Origin: Branchiostoma lanceolatum
Taxonomy: Eukaryota; Chordata; Leptocardii; Amphioxiformes; Branchiostomatidae
Assembly (NCBI RefSeq): GCF_035083965.1
Contig: NC_089723.1
Coordinates: forward strand, 30,321,193-30,385,192
DNA: 64,000 nucleotides
Reading direction: 5' to 3'
Numbering within the stretch: the first letter of the stretch is position 1; each line of letters starts with the position of its first letter. Of the stretch, positions 11,701-22,200 are shown piece by piece. The notes below the pieces were generated by a model that did not search any database, was not told the origin of the DNA, and worked only from the letters and a program-made list of their open reading frames with translations. The position numbers were made by a program, and so were the translations under genes.

Positions 11701-14257
11701 GATTGGAAATTTTGCAGCAGGTAAAAGCGTTGATAACTCAGGGATAGAAATAATTTTTAGCCAGGTTGCCCAGTAGGCAACCTCAGCCAAGGGCTAGCGT
11801 TCCCATGAATATTTCAGTTGTCGCCAGTCCAAGGCCTTAATCTTGAGCCATGCGAGTGAATTCTAACACTTTATTGTTTTGCAATTGTTTAACGTCAGTT
11901 TAAATTTTGTACGTGGTAAATAGGAAATAATCATACGTGGGGTCGTGTGGCGTAACGGCAGGGTTTTCGTCCCAGTGGATTCGAACCAGTGGTACCGGGT
12001 TCAAATCCCCTGACCCCACCGATGTTGTGCACTTTACACACGCCTTTCCTCACTCCACCCAAGTGTAAAATACGGGTGTATCATGTGTGAGTCACGACAC
12101 CAGCAATAGCTGCCTGTGTCCCACGTGTATTACACTGTTGCAATTCTAATCAAATCAAGAAAGAATCCCTACATTTAGAACAAAATGCCCCCCAAGGGCC
12201 TATTTTCTCTAAATGTTGTAGTCTTGGTTTACCATACGTATTTATACAAACAATATAACATTATCCTTATAACTCATGGTATGTGACGAAACAACAGATT
12301 TCCAAACTCTCCACTAATTCACGGAGGTCATATGAGATTTCCGAAATCCTTCTTTGTATTTTGTAGGTACCGAACTTCGATGCAATCGTTGTGCCAGTTG
12401 GCACAGGGGCAATGCTCTCCGGCGTGTCCGTGGTTATCAAGGTATGTGTCATTTCTCCTTACCGAGTGCTTTTTTATAGCAATATGTTGATTACTGACTT
12501 TAAAATCCGGTTCAAACCGATTGTCTTAGACCCATATATTTGCATTTCTGTTATTGTCATACATAATTTCTGTTACATTTCAATTGAATTTCTGTTATAT
12601 CTTTATTATGGTTATGTTTGGAACTTCTGTTATCATTGTTATCATTGAAAGTACAAGTCTAAAGCTTTTTAAATTTGTATCATTATTATCATTATTATTA
12701 TCATTATTTCATATATTATGCTTAAGATTTCTGAACTTCTGATATATTTCTTGTACATGCATTATATGTACATTTTGATGGATTAGCGGTTTTCACTGGA
12801 TGGTTCGTTCACTGTATTTATTATTCTTATTCGAACAAATCAATAGAAATATATTTTCTTATACAAAAAAGGCCAGGTTGTCTTAGATTAGGTACAAATA
12901 GTATATGCAATATAATCCAATAAGAGGACCATTTCTGGGCATATTCTGTTTCAATGTTCTCTTCCTGTATGGTCATGCATATGGGCGAGCACATGGCAAG
13001 TCAGTTGAGGCAGGGACAGATAGATACTCTTTACTTTGTATTCTACAGTTGGGTTACTATTGTCCTTAGAGGGACGATTGGCATATGCATCTTGCCTAAC
13101 TTCAATCCGAGGAAGAAAAGATCAAATGTCTTTGTTCCTAGGGCACTATGAGGCTATAGGCTATTACTCCATTATTTTACGTTTTTTTCTGCAGTCCCTC
13201 TGTCCTGAGATCCGTGTTTATGGAGCTGAACCGGAGGTTGCAAATGATGCTGCCAGGTCTCTTAGCAGCGGTGAGCGGTGCACCTTTCCACGGTTCCCAC
13301 AGAGCATAGCTGACGGACTCAATGGAAACATCGGTGTAGTTCCGTGGACGTACATCAGGGGCAATGCTGACGACATCTTCACTGTTTCAGAGGACGAAAT
13401 AAAGGTACAGAACAATGCTTTCCTTCTTACTCCGCTCCTAAGGTGTTGCCAAAAAATGTATAATCTACACGAAAGTGCGTAATTTGTGAACATTAGTCAT
13501 TACCAGGTGTTTGTGACTTACTTGCTGGTGGTGGTTTTTATTGAAATAATGTTTAAGGATTTGCAACATCGGGTCAAAATTCTTTTTAATCTATGGTGAT
13601 CATGAACTATGTAACCTTCATGATCCTAAGCTTCATGGGGTGTGACATTACTGATAGTGTATTTTCATAAAACATAAAAATACCTTGCACTTTATCCTAA
13701 TGTTAAAGGTTGTTATCTACTAAAGAGGATACAACAGATTGAGACAAATACTTGAACATTCTGGTCGTGAAGAAATTTTGGTAAAGTTGAACTTTGAACA
13801 CTCCAAGCAGCGGACAAAGGCATTGATAAGGTACACGGTTTTAAGTAATGTATGTGAAGAGAAATGCATTGTGGGTAAGACGTAAAAGGTGAGGGCCCCT
13901 GAGGCATAAACAAAACACACGCAAAACACGTCTGGACATTGTTATCCAAATAAAGACAATGGTCGAACAAGATCTGATTACAATTACAGACCTTAACCTC
14001 AGACCTTGAGCATGAGTAATTAGAATCGTGAACCTCCTTATTTCTTCAGTTTCTATGTCTCATGTTTCTCCCAGAATGCAATGCGGCTGGTGTGGGAGAG
14101 GATGAAGATCGTGGTGGAACCGTCGGCGGTGGTGGGCGTGGCCGCCGTGTTGAGTGACAGCTTCAAGGCACGAGCGGGAGAGTGCAAGAACGTCGCTGTG
14201 ATCCTGTCAGGGGGAAACATGGATCTCGACAAAATGCCTGAGTATCTGCAAATGTGA
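8747..14257 (+). CDS. Serine racemase-like fold-type II PLP enzyme (serine/threonine dehydratase family); 6 exons
   Basis: Exons are 8747-8914, 10716-10949, 11601-11720, 12367-12441, 13195-13404 and 14075-14257. All introns are phase 0, giving 329 residues, close to the ~340 of animal serine racemase. The PLP lysine is K56 in SGSFK, followed across the intron by FRGAFNAV. SSTGNYG follows, then a phosphate-binding loop reading PVGTGAM, then GAEPEVAND, matching the divalent-cation site (E, A, D at spacing +4, +6), and ILSGGNMD near the end. Expected chemistry is racemisation and/or beta-elimination of L-serine or L-threonine in the cytosol. Two deviations stand out: the racemase general-base serine position reads Thr, and the glycine loop GGGG reads GTGA. 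The true substrate may therefore differ (dehydratase or phenylserine-dehydratase-like). The start codon gives exactly the racemase N-terminal spacing. Confidence 0.92.
11381..11500. repeat. Tetranucleotide microsatellite (GAAT)n grading into (AATA)n
   Basis: About 70 bp of GAAT repeats is followed by AATA repeats in intron 2 of the PLP-enzyme gene. Confidence 0.95.
11937..12160 (+). mobile_element. tRNA-derived SINE in intron 3 of the PLP-enzyme gene
   Basis: The head has a 7-bp acceptor-like pairing (TGGGGTC with GACCCCA) and a B box CGGGTTCAAATCC, but the T stem mispairs. It is followed by the SINE body ACTTTACACACGCC and CCTCACTCCACCCAAGTG, seen in many marine invertebrate SINEs. It is not a functional tRNA gene. 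Confidence 0.75.
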
Positions 14258-14341
14258 TGTCGTTGGGTGACTTTGCTGCACATCACAATTTATATACAAC
14301 TAAACTATTACGCTCTTAAAGTTTATCTTCGGGAAGGAATA

Positions 14342-14567
14342 TGCAACCTACTATGTACATGTGCAAACTTGCTGTGTACATGTGCAACCTGCTATATACA
14401 ATTGTGCAAACTGCTATGTACATGTGCAACCTACTATGTACGATTGTGCAACCTGTCATGTACATGTGTAACTTGCTATGTATATGTACAACCTGCTTTG
14501 TACATGTGCAACCTGCTTTGTACATGTGCAGCCTGCTTTGTACATGTGCAAACCTGATGTGTACATG
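14342..14567. repeat. 20-21 bp minisatellite just after the PLP-enzyme stop codon
   Basis: About eleven degenerate units of CCTGCTTTGTACATGTGCAA begin 85 bp after the stop, in the presumed 3' UTR. Each unit holds the self-complementary word GTACATGTGC or similar. Cys/Tyr-rich frames across it on both strands are artefacts. Confidence 0.88.
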
Positions 14568-15470
14568 TATATTTTTAGCCTATATGTGTTTTGAAAAGTA
14601 GGAATTGAAGAAAACAATTGCAAGAATAGGAAGAAAAAGTATGGTCCTTTGATCAACATTTTATTCTGTGATGGACACATTGTACCATCAGAATTGTCTT
14701 TTACAATACAAAAGTATTGATGTCATTGGACGAATACATACTATTCTCAAAGCTTTTATCATTCTCTATACAAAAATAGATATTGGCTGTTTTGTGTTAG
14801 AATCCTTCCAGATATCGAAGTTAAAATCCTTCTAACAAGTTATTAAATGGATGATTGTGGCATATGTTTTCCCAATATTTGGCTGTTTCTATATGTACTA
14901 CGTGTGACTGTATGCATAGAAGGCACAAGTAAATGACATAGTAACAGTGTTTAAAGTTAAAAGTACCATCCAAGTGTTTTTAAAAGCATGTCCACAGTTA
15001 CTTTAGCTTAAAAATAATAATATAATGGTATTATTTACACAGTGCTGAGAGTAACCATCTTAAGAGCTGACTCAAGTGACCATCTTTGACTACGTCTTGG
15101 ATTACCTGTACTTCCTCTATGATCCAAGTGAGAGGAACCACAAGATGTTCTGTGGGTGTCAAGGAAACAATGAATGTATCAGTTTAGGACATTATGCTGT
15201 ACCATTGTACAAGACAGCAGTTGGCCTGATATGATGTCCTAAAGTTGATTGGGCACAAGTAGACAAGATAAGACCTATGCCTATAGCTAGTTGTGTAGAG
15301 TTTAAGTCTTAAGTAATATTGAACACACCATCTACACAGACATACAGGACACTGGTGCACAACACATTCTGTACACACACGTCCATGGTCCTGAACACAC
15401 CATCTGAACAAACAAAAATACAGGAAAATGTAGCACAACACAATCTATAGTATACACAGGCCTGTCAAGA
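14568..15470. other. Convergent 3' region between the PLP-enzyme gene and the minus-strand ORF pair
   Basis: No gene is seen. An AATAAA on the minus strand near 14658-14663 could end the transcript of the minus-strand gene. The sequence is otherwise AT-rich without support for coding. Confidence 0.45.
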
Positions 15471-15740
15471 CCTTGGATATCTTTGTGCATCAATGTTGTA
15501 GATTTACATTGCTCACCACACGTTTCATTGACAAAATATTGTATCTCTTCCTTGTCAACTTTCTTGGCTAGACCTTGGACATCTTGGTGCATCAATGCAG
15601 TTGGTGTACACCGTGTAATTGACAAAGTGTTGTGGGTCTTCCTTGTCAACTTTCTTGGCAAGTCCTTGGGCATCTTCATGCATCAATGTAGTAGGTGTAC
15701 ATTGCTCAACACACGTTTCATTCACAAAGTCAAGGTCAGC
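15471..15740 (-). repeat. ~102-bp coding tandem repeat, three copies, middle one with an 11-bp deletion
   Basis: Units start at 15471, 15573 and 15664 on the plus strand. The first unit is 102 bp, a multiple of three. The middle one is 91 bp, which shifts the frame. Minus-strand translation gives LMHEDAQGLAKKVDKE, LMHQDVQGLAKKVDKE and LMHKDIQGL, one per copy. Confidence 0.88.
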
Positions 15741-16094
15741 AAAAAATGGTGTCGACAACAACTCAGTTGCTGGTGATGATGGCTTTGGTGTGTTAACAGG
15801 TGACCGGCGCTCAAACGGAAGACAAGGCAGTGGTCGTTCTGCTTGGCTGTCATTAGTAGTAGATGTCAGATCTAAGATATCAGACTTGTCATCCTCTTCA
15901 GTAGATGAAGCGACACATTGGCTGGACTGTGGCTCTTCACAACCAATCAAGACAGAGCGGTCACCTTCAGGGGTCTGACCACTGGTGAACTGACCGGTGG
16001 ACGTCGCCACACTCAATTTTTCACCATCGGAGCAACTCAAAAGATTACATCCTGCCTCTTGTAGCACGGAGGAAATGTCGAGATCGTCGGTCAT
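15555..16094 (-). CDS. Downstream ORF of an overlapping pair; unrecognised, ends in a broken tandem repeat
   Basis: The 179-codon ORF begins at 16094 with an ATG that overlaps the stop of the upstream ORF (ATGA, 16094-16091). The N-terminal part (MTDDLDISSVLQEAGC) is acidic and Ser-rich, with an SSTEEDDKSDILDLTS patch. The C-terminal part enters the ~102-bp repeat, with VNETCVEQC and LMHEDAQGLAKKVDKE motifs. The 11-bp deletion in the middle repeat moves it to another frame, and it stops soon after. No family is recognised. The simplest readings are one gene interrupted by a small indel (real or assembly error), or a reinitiation pair. Loss of the frame in the repeat suggests the C-terminus is under weak constraint. 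Confidence 0.55.
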   Translation of the reverse strand: MTDDLDISSVLQEAGCNLLSCSDGEKLSVATSTGQFTSGQTPEGDRSVLIGCEEPQSSQCVASSTEEDDKSDILDLTSTTNDSQAERPLPCLPFERRSPVNTPKPSSPATELLSTPFFADLDFVNETCVEQCTPTTLMHEDAQGLAKKVDKEDPQHFVNYTVYTNCIDAPRCPRSSQES

Positions 16095-16579
16095 TCCGTT
16101 AAGCCATTATCCTCCATGTCATCTTCTTCATCATCTCTGGCCAGGACCCTGATGTCATCATGTGTTGGTGTGGCTCCTGGAGACTCTGTAGCTTGAACTT
16201 GGAGCTCTGGGCAGGGAGTTTCTGTGGGGGATAGCCCAGTGTAGTATGGCAGCCAACGTCGTGAGGTTTTGGCACGGAATACAAACAGCCTGGCCAGTTC
16301 CTCGATCTGTGGCACATCCTCTCTCTCAACTGTGGAGTAATACTTGCTTGACAAGCTTTCTTCTGGATCCTTCCAGATGTCTTGTAAGTCCTGGACTGTC
16401 TTGTCTTCCCATCCTGGGGGTAGAAATGAGTCAGAACTCACGGTTGATGAAGTTGTTGGGAAACTTCCTCCGCTCTCATTGCCGTAAAACGGTCCCAAGA
16501 CGTCCGCATACAGTGGTCCACCGTAGATGGACATGGTTGGGTAGGCACCGCCCAAACTTGGCTCGAAAAACTCCGACAT
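16091..16579 (-). CDS. Upstream ORF of an overlapping pair; unrecognised, 162 aa
   Basis: The ATG at 16579 has G at -3. The protein starts MSEFFEPSLGGAYPTMSIYG. The middle has LPPGWEDKTVQDLQDIW and a helical segment VEREDVPQIEELARLFVFRA followed by KTSRRWLPYYTGLSP. The end is strongly acidic (ARDDEEDDMEDNG). No known domain is recognised. No intron is visible. It shares an ATGA stop/start overlap with the next ORF on the same strand, so both probably belong to one transcription unit. The promoter probably lies between 16600 and 17330. Confidence 0.6.
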   Translation of the reverse strand: MSEFFEPSLGGAYPTMSIYGGPLYADVLGPFYGNESGGSFPTTSSTVSSDSFLPPGWEDKTVQDLQDIWKDPEESLSSKYYSTVEREDVPQIEELARLFVFRAKTSRRWLPYYTGLSPTETPCPELQVQATESPGATPTHDDIRVLARDDEEDDMEDNGLTE

Positions 16580-17307
16580 TGCGAGGGAGACACAAAAATC
16601 GTAACCGAACACGGCGAAATCTTCTTCGAACTGAGGTAAACAGCAGGTTGTCAAGGATGACCACGCGGTACAATGGCGTTCCAGAACAAGCGACGGTTCC
16701 AGCTGATACGCGCCGTTTTGAGTATCAAGACATGGTCACGGAAAAAAATCAATAGTGCAGTCAAAATAGGTCAGATCAAGCATACAAATGTGACTCTGAT
16801 ACCGTGACAAGTTCACAAATCTCCTACAGTGCTTCAGAGGAATCAGACATTTGTGAGAAACGAGATTTTTCAAGTCAAAGTTGACCAATTTTCCACCGGG
16901 TTTTCTATGGTTTCGCCCCCCTCCCCCAGAACACCAGTATTAGCAAGGAGGTTTAATCCTTCTTGGTATTAGTTATGTATGAACCTTACTTTTCGTAACA
17001 CAGCGATTTCCTCCAAGATCAATATAGGTAAAAGTTGAACACAGTGCCTAACGTTACCATTTCCTTATGCATACGTCGACAAGTGTTAACGTTAACGCAT
17101 TGTTCAAGATTAACGATATGAAACGTCAAACTTCACAAACGACGAGAGAAAATCCTTTACATACTGTTACAAAATTTAAAATTAACCACCGTCCCTTCAG
17201 CTATAATGTAATACCTGTCGAAGTAAAGGTCAGGCATGTTGTTTCGTAGTTATGTTTTCGGCTGGAAGAAAACAGAGTTGTTTGGACTCAGATGGCGAGC
17301 GAGTTGT

Positions 17308-17324
17308 AAATGGCGGCCATCTTG
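17308..17324. promoter_or_regulatory. YY1-type promoter motif, nearly palindromic
   Basis: AAATGGCGGCCATCTTG reads as a YY1-like site on either strand (AAGATGGC and ATGGCGGC). Such elements sit at the starts of many housekeeping genes. Here it lies between the minus-strand ORF pair and the small plus-strand ORF, so it may be a bidirectional promoter. Confidence 0.55.
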
Positions 17325-17492
17325 AAATCTTGAGATCAACCAATGTGTGACGATATGGGCGTTTGTTTTGGTTTGGTCAACTGTTTTGGTTTGTTGCAGT
17401 TTGAAATTCAAGAAGGCAAGAATGAATTCTTATGAATTTTGACATAACGTTAGGTAACGTAGATGAAGACCAACGTAATGGTATTTTAATTA

Positions 17493-17621
17493 ATGTCAAT
17501 TAGGACTTTAGAAGACCACAGGACCTTAAACGATATTGAACGACTGGAGAAGCATTGTTTCACGCTAGAAGAAGAAACTGTTCATTTGCAGAGCAAGGTG
17601 AAAGCTAAAGACAAAAATTAA
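17493..17621 (+). CDS. Possible 42-aa coiled-coil micropeptide or first exon
   Basis: The ORF starts MSIRTLEDHRTLNDIERLEK and continues HCFTLEEETVHLQSKVKAKD before the stop. Leu and Ile positions follow a heptad-like spacing and charge is high, as in a short coiled coil. A potential donor (AAG|GTGAAAG) near 17596 means it could instead be a first coding exon. It lies about 170 bp after the YY1-like element. No family is recognised, and chance cannot be excluded at this length. Confidence 0.3.
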   Translation: MSIRTLEDHRTLNDIERLEKHCFTLEEETVHLQSKVKAKDKN

Positions 17622-18330
17622 AGATTGGCCGACTGGAGAGGCAGGTCGCCTCACGGTCCGGCTATTTATACCACATGGTCATGGTCCTCGTGCGGTAAAC
17701 TGTAACCACGGCGCGCACGGTACCAAGTTGCCTGAAATGGGGCCAAAGAGATTGGGGGGGGGGGGGGGTGGCTGGGTGTGATTGCAGGGCTTCCACGGTC
17801 ACGTTTATGAGGGACCCGTCAGGATTCATATTTCTTAGAAAGTCAGCAGAATCAGCCATCTCAACTTCTGTTACGGTATTCTGCGTACTTTACCATGTAC
17901 TGTACGATTACTTCATACAGTTAAATACCTCCCTACCTTGAATGGCAAACTTGATGGGGAAAAAAGAAGTAAAGCTTCCTTAATCAAGCTTGTTGGATTA
18001 AGTCTGAATTCCCCTTGGCAACTGTTTTTGTCAGAATAAATCATTATTTCTCCACCACTGTTCTTGTCGTAAAAGATCTAACGTGTTACTAATTTATTAA
18101 AACAAGAGTTCGGACATGGTTTGATTAAACATTTATGACTTACATACATACTTACGTAATCTATTCCTGGGTATGTACACCTTTAAAACCTTCTCCCTGC
18201 TGCCTAACTCTGTAACCAATAGAAAATAGGGTGCCATGTAAAACGGCTACTTCAGTGTGTTAAAGGTTAACTAACTTAAAAGTATGAAATTTCTACCATT
18301 TTCCACTTAGATGAATTGTGGCATTTTAGC
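17622..18330. other. Intergenic; G-run, no supported gene
   Basis: A run of about 14 G residues lies near 17755-17768. A minus-strand frame crossing it (starting MADSADFLRN near 17859) has no further support. Confidence 0.4.
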
Positions 18331-18995
18331 ATTGATTCTGCTAATTGTATCCATATTTGCATAATTGGTACATGTATTTGTAATTGTTCCACCTGACATG
18401 GATTATGTTGGTTACATGTATCAAAGTCCTATTACAGAAAACAATGAATTTATAGAATTTTCTTATTAACTATAAAAAAATCGGGTCATAATTTGAATAA
18501 TTTGTATTTCATTGTGTACAGCTCTGCCTGAGCTACCCGTATACCCAATATGATAGAAATCCGCGGTTCTTTTGTTAAGATATCCTCCTTGAAGATTTTA
18601 ACAAAACGCCCCCTGTGCAGTTCCAAAGCAAGCTGCTGGGGGCCGAAATCTGGACCAATTCTTTCTCCCATCAAAGGCTATCTGCTACCAAAAAACAACA
18701 TCATAGCATGTCCAGGACAAAATAAACATTATACCGGAGTTCTGCTACAGTATCAAGGTGACACAGAAGGTGGCCCATAATCGACCTTGACCTTCATCTT
18801 CTCAACACCTACCTATGTACCAAATATCATCACAATCAATCCAGAGATTCTTAAGTTATACCAAGGATATTATATAGGATACATGAATGTCCTTGGTTAT
18901 ACTGACCACAGATATCCGGAAACACAGACAGACAGACACAGAGATCTGGAGAAATACACACTAAAAACAATACCTCTATTTTTGATGGAGATGAT
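18330..18995 (-). mobile_element. Dispersed repeat (family R1), inverted copy
   Basis: It shares with the 27.4-28.2 kb copy the order GCATAATTGGTA, ACCCGTATACCCAATATG, CAGTTCCAAAGCAAGCTGCT, ATAGCATGTCCAGG, and AATCCAGAGATTCTTAAG ending in GATATCCGGAAACACAG. No protein is encoded. It lies just upstream of the NBAS start. Confidence 0.75.
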
Positions 18996-19223
18996 AAAGC
19001 TAATGGAATGCTTTGTGTGATTTCCAAATTTGCGTTTGTCATGGCAACACTACCACGGCCCTGTCGGCACATCGCTACACTATTGGGTCACCAGGTAGGC
19101 TGCCTGTGAGGTCAAAGTTTACCACGGGTCACATACAGGTCTACGTGGACTTGCACGAATGCGGATGATTCAAATGCCGCTCATAGCCAATTGGGACAAG
19201 TAAAGTATACCTGATTACACAGA

Positions 19224-22200
19224 ATGGAAGTCTTCAACCCTCCCGAAAACATTCTATACGAGCTGCTACTCCGGGCAGAGTGGAAAAAGACGCTAGAGCC
19301 TCCAAAACAGGTGCGTTTGAGAATTATGGGGGAGGGGGGTTGCGGCTTTCTGTGACCTCATAAAGTAACAGTTATTTTTCGTATACGATGATTGCCATAT
19401 TGTCATGCACTTTAACGACTAACGATATATTCCTGATGACTAGTTTATATTAAAAAGACCTTCTGCACATAACGTTACCCGTTCTTTGAAGTACAGTTAA
19501 CGTTAATGATGCAAGCTAGCAAGAAGATTTTATCAAATATCTTTGAAGCAAATTATTTTGCAAGTGATAACAATTTTTGTTGAAGATCATCTGTTCCAGA
19601 AGATCTGTTTTAAAATTGCTTAATTTATCTTTCAGGATGAAGCCTTAGTCTCCAGATATATTCCTGAGCTGCTGGCACTGGGACCCGTTGGTAAGGATTT
19701 TAATGTTGTTGTCAATTTCTTTTCAACGTCTATGATCTCGCTAGACGTGGTCTCTGCATGTACAGGTAGGTGCTGGGTTTCACATGTTTCAAAACTCTAC
19801 TTGGCATAGGAAAATAAATGTAGTGTTTCCGAGTACAGTCCTGAAAAATATTAGGGTCAGTAGGTTGGGATCCGCTTTTATTAAAGATTTCGGGCAAAGT
19901 GATCCACAGATGAGTAACGGAAATGAACTAAACGAACGGACACGGACCATGAACCAGCTTTCGCCCTACTTTATGTTGTAGAATGTATATTGCTGTACCA
20001 TAAACATGTAATGATTTATGTTGATAGAGTTATTAGGACTCAAATGACTGTGTATCTCTGTTATATTGTATCTGACCCTTACCTCTTCCCTCATGACCTC
20101 AATGAAAAGCGGCCTGCGTGCCGATTTGAGCTTATCATGAATAAACAAAGGTTCAAACAAACAAACAAACAAACAAAGATATCATATAATATGATATAGG
20201 TACAATTTTCATGGTGTCAATCAGTACTTGTAGGTTTGGTCGGTCTGTTTATATCCTTTTTACATTGCAACAGAAATGAGGAGAACATGTGCAAAAACGA
20301 TTCTACAACCTTTTTCCTCACTCAGATGTCGTATAAAAAATTTCAACATATAAGTTATAACATCAAAGTCATCAGATTCCAATTTTTACACCTGGGTGGA
20401 GTAAGACCTAGGGATGAATCTAATTTGATAGTACATGTATCACTGTTGTCTTACACAAATTCAATTTTTTTTGCACACAGGTTTATCAGTTGCGGTCTTC
20501 AAGAAACTTGGATCCTTGATATGGTAAGAGTTATGAAACTGATAACATTGATCTACTCTAATTATTCCATTGTATTGTATTTGATAGTATAGTGTCTTGA
20601 CTAGTATCACATTTTATGAATATGAATGTAGAATTTTTGTCAAACCATCAAGTATCTTTGCAGGTCTAACATTGGTGACACAATCCAAACACCTCTATAA
20701 TATGTAGTAATCAGTATTTAATAGAGGCAACATCAATTGTAACACAGGACATTTTCCATTTGCACAACATGTTGCCATATGCTACATATGTAGCTGTCTT
20801 TTAAAATGCTGTACTATACTTGATTGATGCTTATTTGTTTGTTAGGTTTGTCAGACTTATATGAGTCTTAAAATCTGTTTTCAGGCGAGGAGACCTGCAT
20901 GGCCTGCCAGCACCTCTGGTCCAGTTCAAAGATGCCCTGATGGACTGGGAACTGCAGGTGTCCAGGTAAGGTTTTTTAAACTACACCTGGTAGGTACAAA
21001 TAGCAGGACTTTTCTAAAGAGGGTAAGAAGGGCACCGCAACTCCATGTCCTGACCATGCATCCCCTTACCCTAGAGAGCAGATCATCTGACAAGCATAAA
21101 CTTCTGATTGACTAGGGATGCTATTACATGTAGGTCACATGTGGACACAGTCTTCAACTGTGACATGTCCGACAGTAATTTTGCCCCTCAGGAAGCCTTA
21201 GAATTCCCCATTGTAAACTTAAGTTCTCTAAAACTCCCCACCATCCACCTGCTTGGTCACTACATATATGTAAGCTCTGTCGCAATGCTTCTGATCAGCT
21301 TTAATTTTTTTCCTAGAAAAGAACTGAATAGGTAAAAGTCCCATAGCTTTGAGGCTGTAGTTACAGTGGGTTGTTAATTCATCTCAGTCCTACATGTAAA
21401 TCAGATAAATTAGACAGTGACACATCATTATTCATAATAAAGCACAAACAGTTTGAAATTATAGAATCTGGCAATGGTATGATTGTGATTTTTGTGTGTG
21501 TGTTTCATATCTGTTTTATACCTTCTACTTCCAGGGACAGAGAACTTATTGCCCTACTACAAGACCATCTAATTGAAATAAGGTATGGATACTGTTATGA
21601 TTTGATATGTATTTTACCGTGGCCTTAACCTGGGTGTCATCCTCTGTAGTGACCGCTGGCTCAATCTTTTTGCTTGCTAACCATGTGTGGTACCCATGCC
21701 AGGGTACCATGGCCTGTCATGATACTCATTCATGTTTTCCTGTGATGAAACTATTGAAAGCTATATCCTATTCTATTTGTGTAAGTGCTTTCAACAATTT
21801 ACTCTTAATTAAAAGTTGTCTTCACCATCATTTTGGATTGGTGTTTGATATACTTAATTTTGAGGCAATTATGACCTTTATAAAACATTCAATTGGAGTA
21901 CAAAACTAAAAGGAATTTACAATTGGCCAATGTTTGAAATTGATTTTTCTTCCATCAGCTTTGATAAATGACATTACAGGTTGATTTTCAACAGCATCAT
22001 TCAAAGCAATTTACTTAGTACATATTAATAGAAATGGGCATTTTCCATCTGTGCATTGAAATTTTATGCTGTGTTGCTTCTTCAGGTCTTCCCGAGATGA
22101 CTTCAGCACTGCTGTGGCAAAATGCACTGGTACGTACAGGAAAAGCATTATGCTTGATGTTCAATGTACCTTACTTACATGTACCATACCCATCTCGCTT

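Noticed and set aside
11937..12021. tRNA gene on the plus strand
   Set aside because: The acceptor pairs but the T stem mispairs, and a SINE body follows, so it is a SINE head.
14267..14601. Cys-rich small secreted protein
   Set aside because: Cys and Tyr arise from the 20-21 bp minisatellite, and similar frames occur on both strands.
17662..17859. Minus-strand ORF starting MADSADFLRN
   Set aside because: It crosses a poly-G run, has no splice partner or recognised domain, and ends without a convincing exon border. Left unannotated.
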